Source of the DNA: Pollutiaquabacter sp046052345
GTDB taxonomy: Bacteria > Bacteroidota > Bacteroidia > AKYH767-A > 2013-40CM-41-45
Assembly (NCBI GenBank): GCA_046052345.1
Contig: JBJOMN010000035.1
Span: 1-64,000, forward strand
Reading direction: 5' to 3'
Length of the DNA: 64,000 bases
Shown: positions 50,627-58,802 of the stretch, one piece after another
Numbering within the stretch: position 1 is the stretch's first letter
Layout of the letters: each line of letters begins with the position of its first letter
Notes under the pieces: generated by a model
The model's input: only the letters and a program-made list of their open reading frames with translations
What the model was told of the DNA's origin: nothing
Database searches by the model: none
Position numbers and translations under genes: made by a program

Positions 50627-53600
50627 TCACTTAGTCACCAGAACGAGATCTTCCGCCTCTACGAGACAGCCTTCCGCAAGCGCGATTCGGTCAACGGTCA
50701 GGTCGCCGTTTGCCGTAATGGTGGTTTCCATTTTCATCGCCTCGATCATGAACAGAGGAGTGTTCTTCCTGACCTGATCACCCTGCTTGACGAAGACTTT
50801 TGACAACCGTCCCTGCAAGGGAGCTCCGATTTGGCCTTCACCTTTCGCTTTCTCATTGGCAACCTTCTTGATTGCTGCCTTCCTGTCGGTCACTTCCACT
50901 GAACGTGTCTGTCCGTTCAGCCTGAAAAATACGGTACGCTTACCTTCCTCGTCCGGTTGATCCGAAACGTAAAGCAATCGAATGATCAGTGTCTGGCCTG
51001 TCCCAAGATCTACCAGCACTTCTTCGTTGTTTTTCAGTCCGTAGAAGAAAACAGGGGTAGGTAACGGACTGACGTCGCCGAACTGTTTACGGAAGTTATA
51101 GTATTCGTCAAAGACCTTCGGGTAGAATTTCCAGGAAAGGAAATCAAGGAAGCTCTGGTAGTGATCGTATTTCTTCTGGAATTCTTCAAACTCCTGTTCG
51201 AAATCCACCGGTTGAAGATGTGCGTTCGGCAGGTCGGAATAGGGCTTTTCTCCCTTGAGTACAATCCTCTGAAGTTCGGCGGGCCATCCCCCGTGCGGCT
51301 GACCCAGGTCTCCGCGCAGCATGCTTTTCACCGATTCAGGGAAAGACAGGCTTTCACCCCGCCGGAGAATGTCTTCCTTGGTCAGGTTGCCGGTAACCAT
51401 GAACATCGCCAGGTCGCCGACGACCTTGGAGGAAGGTGTCACCTTGACGATATCGCCGAATAACTCGTTGACGTCCTCGTAGGCCTTCTTGATCTCGTCC
51501 ATGCGCTCTCCCAGTCCCAGCGACAGCGCTTGAGGCTTGAGGTTTGAATACTGACCTCCCGGTATTTCGTGTCGGTACACCTCCGCGGTTCCTGCCATCA
51601 GTCCCGATTCGAACGGATAGTAATACTCACGGACGTTTTCCCAGTAGTTCGAGAACGCATTCAAGGACTCCACATCGGTGGATACTTCGTACGGTGTGTT
51701 TTTAAGCGATTCGACCAGGACGTTGAAGTTAGGCTGCGAAGTAAGTCCCGAGAGGGACGCCAGGGCCACATCGACCACGTCTACGCCGGCCTCGATCGCC
51801 TTGAGGTAGGTCGCCGACTGTATCGCGGAGGTGTCGTGGGTATGCAGATGGATCGGAAGATCGACCGCTTTTTTCAGTTCCCTGATCAAGGTTTCTGCGG
51901 CATAGGGTTTCAGCAGGCCGGCCATGTCCTTTATGCCGAGTACGTGTGCGCCCGCATCCTCTAATCGCTTGGCGAGGTCGATGTAATAGGTTAGTGAGTA
52001 CTTCTGACGTTTGGGATCGAAGATGTCGCCGGTGTAGCAGAAACAGGCTTCGGCTATTCCTTGTGTGCGCTCCCGGACGGCACGGATACTTACCTCCATG
52101 CTCGGGATCCAGTTCAGGGAGTCAAAGATGCGGAACACGTCCACGCCGTTCTCCCAGCTCTTCTCGATGAATTTCACGACAAGGTTGTCGGGATAAGATG
52201 TGTACCCCACGGCATTTGATCCGCGGATGAGCATTTGTAACAGGACGTTCGGTATGGCGGAACGAAGGAGTTGAAGTCGTTTCCAAGGGTCCTCGTGAAG
52301 GAATCTCAAGGCTACATCGAAGGTGGCGCCGCCCCAAACTTCCATGGAGAAAAGCTCCGGATGACGGTGCGCAAAACTCTCTGCAACCCTGAGCATGTCC
52401 GTGGTACGGATGCGGGTAGCCAGCAACGACTGGTGGGCGTCGCGCATCGTCGTATCCGTGAAGAGCACCTTCTTATGCTGCTTCAGCCAAGCTGCGAACT
52501 TTTCGGGGCCGACTTCGTCGAGTCGCTGCTTGGTGCCGGGTGCCGGCTTTTTGCTACGGTCAAAAGCCGGAACTTTCGGCGTCAGGAATGTCTTTCGATC
52601 ATCCTTGTAAAGCACCTCGGGGTGTCCGTTCACCATCACGTCCGCCACATAATGCAGTAGTTTCGTGCCACGGTCCAGCCGTGGTCGTACCTGGAACAGG
52701 TCGGGCTGCTTTTCGATGAAACGGACCGTGCATTCTCCGGCTTGGAATACCGGATGAGAGATGACGTTCCGGAGAAATTCGATGTTCGTCTTCACTCCCC
52801 GGATACGGAACTCCGAAAGAGCTCTGTCCAGCCTGCCGGCCGTTCCCTTGAGAGTGCGGCCTTTCGCCGTCACTTTCACGAGCATGGAATCGAAGAAGGG
52901 GGAGACCTTTACTCCCTGGTAAGAGCTGCCTTCATCGAGACGTATGCCGTAGCCGCCGGCATGGCGGTAGGCGATGATGGTCCCGTAGTCCGGCTTGAAA
53001 TCGTTCTGTGGATCTTCAGTCGTGATCCTGCATTGTATGGCGAAGCCGCTGCACTGGATGGATTCCTGACCGCGTATGTCAATCGCAGGGGAATTCAGGG
53101 GCTCTCCGTCCGCGATGAGTATCTGGCTGCGAACAAGGTCGATCCTGGTCACTTCTTCGGTGACCGTATGTTCCACCTGGATGCGGGGATTGACTTCGAT
53201 GAAGTAGATATTCTCGTCGCCGTCCACCAGGAACTCTACGGTACCGGCATTGTTGTATCCTACCTTCCTGGCGATACGCAGCGCATAGATGTAGAGATGT
53301 GCTTTGGTTTCCTGCCGTAAACGGGGAGCCGGCGCCACTTCCACCACCTTCTGGAACCGTCGCTGCACACTGCAATCGCGTTCGAAGAGGTGGACGATAT
53401 TGCCGTGCCGGTCGCCGAGGATCTGCACTTCGATATGCTTGGGATCGTCGACGAACTTTTCGATGAAGATGGTGTCGTCGCCGAAAGCGTTGCCGGCTTC
53501 GCGGCGTGCTTCATTGAATGCGTTCTCCAGCTCTTCGGCTTTTCGGATCACACGCATTCCCCGCCCGCCTCCGCCAGCACTCGCCTTGAAGATCACCGGG

Positions 53601-54067
53601 AAGCCGATACGCTTCGCCTCCGCCAATGCGATTTCGGAAGAGGCGAGTGGAATACGGTTGTCCTCGATGACAGGGACGTCGCAAGCCCTGGCTACTTCCT
53701 TCGACCGGACCTTGTCTCCTAATTGTTCCATCACTTCGGGATCCGGACCTACGAAGATGATACCTTCCTCACGGCATCGGCGGGCGAAGCGTACGTTCTC
53801 CGAAAGGAAACCGTAGCCGGGATGGATCGCGTTCACGCGGTTCGCCTTGGCAACACGGATGATCTCCTCGATATCCAGGTAAGGTTTCAGGGGATCGCCG
53901 TCGTTTCCGATCTGGTAGGCTTCGTCCGCTTTGAAGCGGTGAAGCGAATAGCGGTCCTCGAAGGTGAACACGGCAATGGTCCGTATCCCTAATTCGGAAG
54001 CTGCCCTCAGGACCCTGATGGCAATCTCGCCGCGGTTGGCGACAAGCAGTCGCTTGATGCTGTTCAT
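50627..54067 (-). CDS. pyc: Pyruvate carboxylase, single-chain
   Basis: 1146 residues. ATP- and biotin-dependent carboxylation of pyruvate to oxaloacetate (anaplerosis). The biotin carboxylase domain (about 5-455) starts KRLLVANRGEIAIRVLRAASELGI, has the ATP-grasp loop ASAGGGGRGMRV and EVNPRIQVEHTVTEE. The carboxyltransferase domain (about 530-830) has LLATRIRTTDML, with metal ligands in FTDTTMRDAHQS and HLHTHDTS. The conserved PYC domain is followed by the C-terminal biotinyl domain, with EAMKMETT and the biotinylated Lys1112. No adjacent ligase or regulator is seen. Confidence 0.97.
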   Translation of the reverse strand: MNSIKRLLVANRGEIAIRVLRAASELGIRTIAVFTFEDRYSLHRFKADEAYQIGNDGDPLKPYLDIEEIIRVAKANRVNAIHPGYGFLSENVRFARRCREEGIIFVGPDPEVMEQLGDKVRSKEVARACDVPVIEDNRIPLASSEIALAEAKRIGFPVIFKASAGGGGRGMRVIRKAEELENAFNEARREAGNAFGDDTIFIEKFVDDPKHIEVQILGDRHGNIVHLFERDCSVQRRFQKVVEVAPAPRLRQETKAHLYIYALRIARKVGYNNAGTVEFLVDGDENIYFIEVNPRIQVEHTVTEEVTRIDLVRSQILIADGEPLNSPAIDIRGQESIQCSGFAIQCRITTEDPQNDFKPDYGTIIAYRHAGGYGIRLDEGSSYQGVKVSPFFDSMLVKVTAKGRTLKGTAGRLDRALSEFRIRGVKTNIEFLRNVISHPVFQAGECTVRFIEKQPDLFQVRPRLDRGTKLLHYVADVMVNGHPEVLYKDDRKTFLTPKVPAFDRSKKPAPGTKQRLDEVGPEKFAAWLKQHKKVLFTDTTMRDAHQSLLATRIRTTDMLRVAESFAHRHPELFSMEVWGGATFDVALRFLHEDPWKRLQLLRSAIPNVLLQMLIRGSNAVGYTSYPDNLVVKFIEKSWENGVDVFRIFDSLNWIPSMEVSIRAVRERTQGIAEACFCYTGDIFDPKRQKYSLTYYIDLAKRLEDAGAHVLGIKDMAGLLKPYAAETLIRELKKAVDLPIHLHTHDTSAIQSATYLKAIEAGVDVVDVALASLSGLTSQPNFNVLVESLKNTPYEVSTDVESLNAFSNYWENVREYYYPFESGLMAGTAEVYRHEIPGGQYSNLKPQALSLGLGERMDEIKKAYEDVNELFGDIVKVTPSSKVVGDLAMFMVTGNLTKEDILRRGESLSFPESVKSMLRGDLGQPHGGWPAELQRIVLKGEKPYSDLPNAHLQPVDFEQEFEEFQKKYDHYQSFLDFLSWKFYPKVFDEYYNFRKQFGDVSPLPTPVFFYGLKNNEEVLVDLGTGQTLIIRLLYVSDQPDEEGKRTVFFRLNGQTRSVEVTDRKAAIKKVANEKAKGEGQIGAPLQGRLSKVFVKQGDQVRKNTPLFMIEAMKMETTITANGDLTVDRIALAEGCLVEAEDLVLVTK

Positions 54068-54146
54068 GGGTAAAGCGTGAAGAATTAAACTTCTTATACG
54101 CCAAAAAAGACCGGTTTGTTACTCTGCGTTAACACCCCGGAGTGGT

Positions 54147-56186
54147 TCAATGATGCAGTGCGGAAAGGGCTTCTTCGGTACTCTCCACCGGCAGCGCACA
54201 GGTCCGGTTCTCGCAGCAGTAAATAAGGCTTTTCCCGGCGACATGTCTCTCCCGGCAGACGGGTATCATGGAGTCGCCGTTCGTCGTGCCGGCAAATGCA
54301 GCATCCGGCAGATAGTCCTCTGCCATATGTTTCCTGAATCCGGTGATATTTTCGCCGGTCATGACCACTTCCCGGAACGGGAGCGAGAGCCATAGCAATA
54401 AGACACCCCAGTTGGAGTAAGCGGCTCCGTAGCGGGTCATATCCTGCAGCACGGTCTGTAACATTTTTTCTGCGCATTCCCGGAATGAATCGTCCCCGTA
54501 ATACTGTCCGAGGAGGAAGAACAGTTTTGCAGCGGAGGAGTTGGAAGAGGGAAGTACGTTGTCCTGCACCTCTTTCGTCCGGGTAAAGAGCGGAAGGGCG
54601 TCTGACGGTGTGAACCAGTAGAGCGGGCTGTCGGGGTCGAAGAAATCCTTGCGGATCCTTTCAGCGACAGACCGGGCGCGCTCCAGATATTTTTCTTCGA
54701 AAGTGCATGCGTAAAGGTCGGTGAGCGCTATGCCGTAGGCGGAGAGGTCCTCGAGGAAAACAGGAGCATCGTGGGTAGCGGATTTACCGGGAGTGATGCT
54801 GTGTATGTAGCTGCCGTCCTGTTTGCACATCAGCCGTTCAATCGCATCTGCGGCATGGATGGCAGAGTCCAGGTATTCGCTTTTACCGAAAGCGCAATAG
54901 GCATGACACCAGCCTGATATCATCAGGCTGTTCCATGAAAGAAGGAGTTTGTCGTCGAGGCCTGGTCTTACTCGCTTGCTTCTGGACTTCAGCAGGGCTT
55001 CCTTGCATTCGGCGATGACTGAATTAAGTCTTTCGGTCGAGATGCCGAAATCCGAAGCCGTTTTTTCCGGCAAGTCCGAACGAAGCGGGATGTGACGCCC
55101 GTGTTCCCAATGTCCTCTTTCATCCAGACTTAAATATGTCTCCGCGAGTCTGCGTGCATCCAACCCTTCCGTATCCGGCCACTCCACCCGGTCCAGTTCT
55201 TCCGGCGTCCACGTGTAGTATTTCCCTTCGACACCTTCCGAGTCGGCATCCAGGGCGGCATAACAGAGTCCGCAGGGATCCGTGAGTTCCCTTCGGATGA
55301 ACGACAGCGTCTCTTCAGCGGTTTCCCGGTAGAGCGGGGACTTTGACCAACGGTACGCATTGCTGTACAAGGATACCAGTTGAGCATTGTCGTACAGCAT
55401 CTTTTCGAAATGCGGGACTTTCCAGTGCGAATCCACCGAATAACGTGCGAATCCTCCCCCCACATGATCGTAGATTCCTCCGTATGCCATCTTGTCGAGC
55501 GTAAGACGGACATGATCAAGCACGGATCGGTCGTTTCTGACAACACCGTAGTGCAGCAGGAATTCGTAATTGTTGGGGAGCGGGAATTTCGGAGCACGGT
55601 TGGCTCCTCCCTCCACGTTGTCGAAACGGGTCGACCAGTTCCGAACGGTCTCTTCGGCGATTGAAATCGAAAAGGCGGGCTCCGCCAAGGTGCCGACGAT
55701 GTTCTCTGCGCGGACGATTCCGACAGTCAGCTCCTCTGCATACTTTCGGGCTCTTTGCGGATCTTCACGATAGAAAGCCGAAAGTTTTTCAAGCAGGTCA
55801 TTCCATACCGCGTTCGGAAAATAAGTGCCTCCGTAAACGGGACGGCCGTCCGGAAGCGCGAAACAATTCAGAGGCCAGCCACCTCCTCCCGTCATGAGCT
55901 GCACCGCCGACATGTATACACGGTCGACATCCGGACGCTCTTCACGGTCCACTTTGATGCATACGAACCGTGCATTCATCAGCTCCGCTGATGCCTCGTC
56001 TTCGAAGGTTTCCCGCTCCATGACGTGACACCAGTGGCAAGCGGAGTATCCGACGGATATAAGCACGAGCTTGTCCTCGCGCTTCGCCTTTTCCCAGGCT
56101 TCTTCGGACCACGGATACCAATCGACCGGGTTGCCTGCGTGTTGACGCAGGTACGGACTGCTTTCGTGTATGAGCCTGTTGGGCAT
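54147..56186 (-). CDS. Thioredoxin-domain protein of the YyaL/SSP411 family (DUF255)
   Basis: 679 residues. The N-terminal thioredoxin-like domain (about 1-160) has the family hallmark NRLIHESSPYLRQHAGNPVDWYPW and the CxxC motif SACHWCHVMERETFED. A long alpha/alpha-barrel part follows, resembling GH76- or N-acylglucosamine epimerase-type folds (GGIYDHVGGGFARYSVDSHWKVPHFEKMLYDNAQL). The family is universal but its reaction remains unclear; a sugar- or nucleoside-related role has been suggested. No signal peptide is seen. It lies 79 bp downstream of the pyruvate carboxylase start on the same strand. Confidence 0.92.
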   Translation of the reverse strand: MPNRLIHESSPYLRQHAGNPVDWYPWSEEAWEKAKREDKLVLISVGYSACHWCHVMERETFEDEASAELMNARFVCIKVDREERPDVDRVYMSAVQLMTGGGGWPLNCFALPDGRPVYGGTYFPNAVWNDLLEKLSAFYREDPQRARKYAEELTVGIVRAENIVGTLAEPAFSISIAEETVRNWSTRFDNVEGGANRAPKFPLPNNYEFLLHYGVVRNDRSVLDHVRLTLDKMAYGGIYDHVGGGFARYSVDSHWKVPHFEKMLYDNAQLVSLYSNAYRWSKSPLYRETAEETLSFIRRELTDPCGLCYAALDADSEGVEGKYYTWTPEELDRVEWPDTEGLDARRLAETYLSLDERGHWEHGRHIPLRSDLPEKTASDFGISTERLNSVIAECKEALLKSRSKRVRPGLDDKLLLSWNSLMISGWCHAYCAFGKSEYLDSAIHAADAIERLMCKQDGSYIHSITPGKSATHDAPVFLEDLSAYGIALTDLYACTFEEKYLERARSVAERIRKDFFDPDSPLYWFTPSDALPLFTRTKEVQDNVLPSSNSSAAKLFFLLGQYYGDDSFRECAEKMLQTVLQDMTRYGAAYSNWGVLLLWLSLPFREVVMTGENITGFRKHMAEDYLPDAAFAGTTNGDSMIPVCRERHVAGKSLIYCCENRTCALPVESTEEALSALHH

Positions 56187-56230
56187 AGGAGCCGGTTATC
56201 TTCATCCGGCTCTGCAAGATACCGAACCGG

Positions 56231-56746
56231 CTACAACTTGACCCTCAGCGTGAGCCCGAAGTCGATCCATTCCGGCCCAGGGTTGAGAAAATTGTAGAAG
56301 GGATCGGCCTGGATTCCTAAGGTCACCGGGAAGCGCTCGGAGTCGAATTCCAGCTGGAAGGTAGCTCCCAAGCCGGCCGTCATCGTTTTTTCATTGTAAT
56401 AGCTGGCACCTCCGTCTACGATATCGTAATACTGACGTTTGAAAAAGCCGGCATGCGCTCCCCCGCCGATGATGAAGTCGATGGGGATGTGGAGTTTTGC
56501 ATTGATGATCGGCAGCTGCTTCACCGCATAGATCCGGCCGGTGTAGCCGTTCCGGCCTTCTTTAGTCCAGGCTGCCAGACCTTCCAGCCCGAAGTTTGCG
56601 TTCGTATTGAAGAAGTGCTTTACGACCAGGCCGTGAGCGAATTTTCCTACCCTGGCTCCGATACTGGTGGTGTATTCAGCTCGGGCAGGTAATGACAAGA
56701 TCCAAAGAAAGGCTGCTAAGAAGAGTAATTGTCCTTTTTTTCTCAT
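56231..56746 (-). CDS. Small outer-membrane barrel-like protein, unknown function
   Basis: 171 residues with a signal peptide (MRKKGQLLFLAAFLWILSLPARA). Alternating hydrophobic strands follow (YTTSIGARVGKFAHGLVVKHFF, FGLEGLAAWTKEGR, IDFIIGGGAHAGFF, MTAGLGATFQLEFDSERFPVTLGIQAD), with a final aromatic/Leu strand WIDFGLTLRVKL. The pattern fits a small eight-strand outer-membrane barrel. I recognise no named family. It is divergent from rplU and 44 bp upstream of the YyaL-type gene on the same strand, so the two may share a transcript. Confidence 0.65.
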   Translation of the reverse strand: MRKKGQLLFLAAFLWILSLPARAEYTTSIGARVGKFAHGLVVKHFFNTNANFGLEGLAAWTKEGRNGYTGRIYAVKQLPIINAKLHIPIDFIIGGGAHAGFFKRQYYDIVDGGASYYNEKTMTAGLGATFQLEFDSERFPVTLGIQADPFYNFLNPGPEWIDFGLTLRVKL

Positions 56747-56841
56747 TTTTCACGACTTTTCACTCAATATAACGCCCACTGCATGCATCGGGAATCCAAA
56801 TCCGCAGACGTCCTTACACTTTTAGTCGATAATGAGGGATA

Positions 56842-56873
56842 TTTGGCGGATTGGGATAAAAAGCGTATATTTG
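56842..56873 (+). promoter_or_regulatory. Consensus Bacteroidota promoter of rplU-rpmA
   Basis: TTTG at 56842-56845, a 20-bp spacer and TATATTTG at 56866-56873, a full match to both consensus boxes. It leaves a leader of about 45 nt before the rplU ATG at 56922. This is the strongest promoter match in the window. Confidence 0.8.
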
Positions 56874-56921
56874 CATCCCTTGTTTTTATAAGAATAGTCT
56901 AACTAATTAATTGTCAATAAG

Positions 56922-57233
56922 ATGTACGCGATAGTAACCATCGCCGGACAGCAGTTCAAGGTCCAGAAAGACCAGCGTGTCATTGTTCACCGCCTTGGCG
57001 GTGAGACGGGCAAAGCCGTCGAATTCAAGGATGTTTTGCTGGTGGATGATAACGGCAAAGTGAAAGTAGGCGCGCCCACGTTGAAAGGCGCCAGTGTTTC
57101 CGGCAAGATCCTATCGCACGTTCGTGGCGACAAGGTGATTGTTTTCAAGAAGAAGCGCCGCAAAGGATATCAGAAGCAGAACGGACACCGTCAGGATCTG
57201 ACCGTTGTCCAAATCGATTCCATCAAGGCGTAA
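56922..57233 (+). CDS. rplU: Large ribosomal subunit protein bL21
   Basis: 103 residues, the normal length. MYAIVTIAGQQFKVQKDQRVIVHRL and the basic C-terminal RGDKVIVFKKKRRKGYQKQNGHRQDLTVVQI are typical of bL21, which binds 23S rRNA. It is followed by rpmA after 33 bp, the usual rplU-rpmA operon. Confidence 0.97.
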   Translation: MYAIVTIAGQQFKVQKDQRVIVHRLGGETGKAVEFKDVLLVDDNGKVKVGAPTLKGASVSGKILSHVRGDKVIVFKKKRRKGYQKQNGHRQDLTVVQIDSIKA

Positions 57234-57266
57234 TTTCAGTTTCCAACCAGTAAAAAATCCTGTACC

Positions 57267-57539
57267 ATGGCACATAAAAAAGGCGTAGGTAGTTCCAAGA
57301 ACGGTCGCGAATCGCACAGCAAACGTCTTGGCATCAAGATTTACGGCGGACAGAGCGTCATAGCCGGAAACATCATCGTCCGTCAGCGCGGCACCCTCCA
57401 CATGCCCGGCGACAATGTCGGTATCGGCAAGGACCATACTCTTTTCGCTCTTGTTCCCGGAACCGTCGTGTTCAAGAAGAAGTCGAACAACAAGAGTTAT
57501 GTTTCCGTTCTCCCGCTGAGCAGCGAAGCGCAAGCCTGA
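57267..57539 (+). CDS. rpmA: Large ribosomal subunit protein bL27
   Basis: 90 residues. MAHKKGVGSSKNGRESHSKRLGIKIYGGQSVIAGNIIVRQRGT is the strongly conserved N-terminal region that reaches the peptidyl transferase centre. There is no N-terminal extension of the kind cleaved by Prp in Firmicutes. It ends the rplU-rpmA operon, with an intrinsic terminator 21 bp after the stop. Confidence 0.97.
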   Translation: MAHKKGVGSSKNGRESHSKRLGIKIYGGQSVIAGNIIVRQRGTLHMPGDNVGIGKDHTLFALVPGTVVFKKKSNNKSYVSVLPLSSEAQA

Positions 57540-57560
57540 CCTTAAATACAACCATTCGAA

Positions 57561-57590
57561 ACGCCGGCCTTCCAGCCGGCGTTTTTTTTT
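57561..57590 (+). terminator. Intrinsic terminator of rplU-rpmA
   Basis: A perfect 8-bp GC-rich stem, ACGCCGGC (57561-57568) with GCCGGCGT (57575-57582), a CTTCCA loop and a T-run to 57590. Confidence 0.95.
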
Positions 57591-57881
57591 CATGTCTCTG
57601 AGCAAGCTTGTCAAGCAAAATGTCATAGGATCAAATCAACAACCCCTTTGATTGTCTTATATGATCAATTATCGAACTTGCCCGCAGTCATGTATGGAGG
57701 TCTGTGCCATGCCTAAAAACCGTACGTCGAATGCACAGGTGTCACTGCACAACAGGTTCGTCCGTCTTCGCATCCTGAATGCGGAGATAGAGCGCGGCTA
57801 TTATCTTGGTTTCAGCGGAGAGGCCGGACATTTTACGCCATCCGCAACGATGGTTGGTTGCAGGATATTATAGAGGAGACA
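57591..57881. other. Stretch without a convincing gene
   Basis: Between the rpmA terminator and the repeat-bearing DNA before the DUF2461 gene. One short plus-strand frame (57652-57873, TTG start; 54 residues from the in-frame ATG at 57712) could encode MPKNRTSNAQVSLHNRFVRLRILN..., but it has no recognised domain, no promoter match and no neighbour to support it. It may be a gene remnant. No RNA gene was recognised. Confidence 0.4.
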
Positions 57882-57902
57882 GTGGTTGGTGGTTAGTGGT
57901 TG
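57882..57902. repeat. Short heptanucleotide repeat (GTGGTTA/G type)
   Basis: Three 7-nt units, GTGGTTG, GTGGTTA and GTGGTTG, in non-coding DNA. The same unit type recurs at 58667-58690 on the other side of the DUF2461 gene. Confidence 0.7.
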
Positions 57903-57954
57903 TAATCTGACGAATCTCCTTACAACCTTCCAAATGCTGCCTGCCTGCTTATTT

Positions 57955-57980
57955 CGCAACCCGCAACCCGCAACCCGCAG
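57955..57980. repeat. Short heptanucleotide repeat (CGCAACC type)
   Basis: Three exact CGCAACC units plus a partial fourth. This is the same unit as block B of the coding array at 42347-42946, here in non-coding DNA just past the stop of the DUF2461 gene. Confidence 0.85.
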
Positions 57981-58001
57981 CTACTCCCCCTTCCGCACGG
58001 A

Positions 58002-58661
58002 CTATCCCGACACGGCGACGTTCAGAAACCTGTTCAACGGCACCAGTAGTTCCGCTGTCTTGACGGCAGTTTTTACGAAGTCCTTCGACACCACTGTTTT
58101 GTCATCGAACGACGACCAACAGATGAAGCTGGTGTGCTTCAGCAGTTCGATGTCGGGGTGGTCCTTGGAGTAGTTTTTCGGAGTGGTCTTCAGCTTGTAT
58201 TCCGGATCGAATCCGCCGAACATCTCCTTGAATTTCTTGCCGTTCAGGATTTTCTTCAGGTCGTTGCCGTTGTAATCGATTTCCTGACGTATCCTCCGCA
58301 GTGCCTCCGCCTCCGGCATCCAAATTCCTCCGGCCAGGAAAGAACCGTCCGGCTCGATGTGCAGGTAAAATCCCGCCAGTGTCGACTTCTTGCCCCCCGG
58401 ACTGACATACGCACCCATGTTGGTCTTATACGGCGATTTGTTCTTGCTGAACCGGACGTCGCGGTAAATCCGGAAAACACAATCCTTGGCCGCCAATCCG
58501 GCTACTGCCGGTTCTTTTTTCGAGATGCCTGAGATGAAGCCTTCGGTGAGCGTTGCTACATCTTGCCTTGCTGCTTCGTAGCGTTCCCGGTTCGCCTCGA
58601 ACCAGTCACGGTCGTTGTGCTTTTTCAGGTCTTTCAGGAAGGCAAGGGTGGAGGGGTTCAT
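58002..58661 (-). CDS. DUF2461 domain-containing protein
   Basis: 219 residues. The opening FLKDLKKHNDRDWFEANRERYEAARQDV, the middle RIYRDVRFSKNKSPYKTNMGAYVSPGGKKSTLAGFYLHIEPDGSFLAGGIWMPEAEALRRIRQEIDYNG and the end KTTPKNYSKDHPDIELLKHTSF are the conserved blocks of the DUF2461 (TIGR02453) family. No reaction is known. It is cytoplasmic by lack of a signal. It stands alone and is bracketed by heptanucleotide repeats on both sides. Confidence 0.93.
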   Translation of the reverse strand: MNPSTLAFLKDLKKHNDRDWFEANRERYEAARQDVATLTEGFISGISKKEPAVAGLAAKDCVFRIYRDVRFSKNKSPYKTNMGAYVSPGGKKSTLAGFYLHIEPDGSFLAGGIWMPEAEALRRIRQEIDYNGNDLKKILNGKKFKEMFGGFDPEYKLKTTPKNYSKDHPDIELLKHTSFICWSSFDDKTVVSKDFVKTAVKTAELLVPLNRFLNVAVSG

Positions 58662-58666
58662 GATTG

Positions 58667-58690
58667 GTGGTTAGTGGTTAGTGGTTAGTG
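58667..58690. repeat. Short heptanucleotide repeat (GTGGTTA type) before DUF2461
   Basis: Three exact GTGGTTA units plus a partial one, starting 5 bp upstream of the DUF2461 start codon (58661), where the leader or promoter of that gene would lie. Unit number changes could alter spacing there. Confidence 0.8.
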
Positions 58691-58776
58691 TCGTTCGTTC
58701 CACGCTATTGGAACACTTTCCCTCCGATTTCGTACTGAAGGTAGTCAGATTTAGTCGCGAATCAGCCTTAAAATCG

Positions 58777-58784
58777 TACTTTTA
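58777..58784 (+). promoter_or_regulatory. Possible -7 element of serS
   Basis: TACTTTTA, one mismatch to TAnnTTTG, 18 bp before the ATG at 58803. No good -33 box is visible at the usual spacing. Confidence 0.35.
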
Positions 58785-58802
58785 CTTGGAAATCAGTCAT
58801 AT

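Noticed and set aside
57652..57873. 73-residue open frame as a gene
   Set aside because: TTG start, no domain, no promoter match and no conserved neighbour. Kept only as a possible remnant in the gap description.
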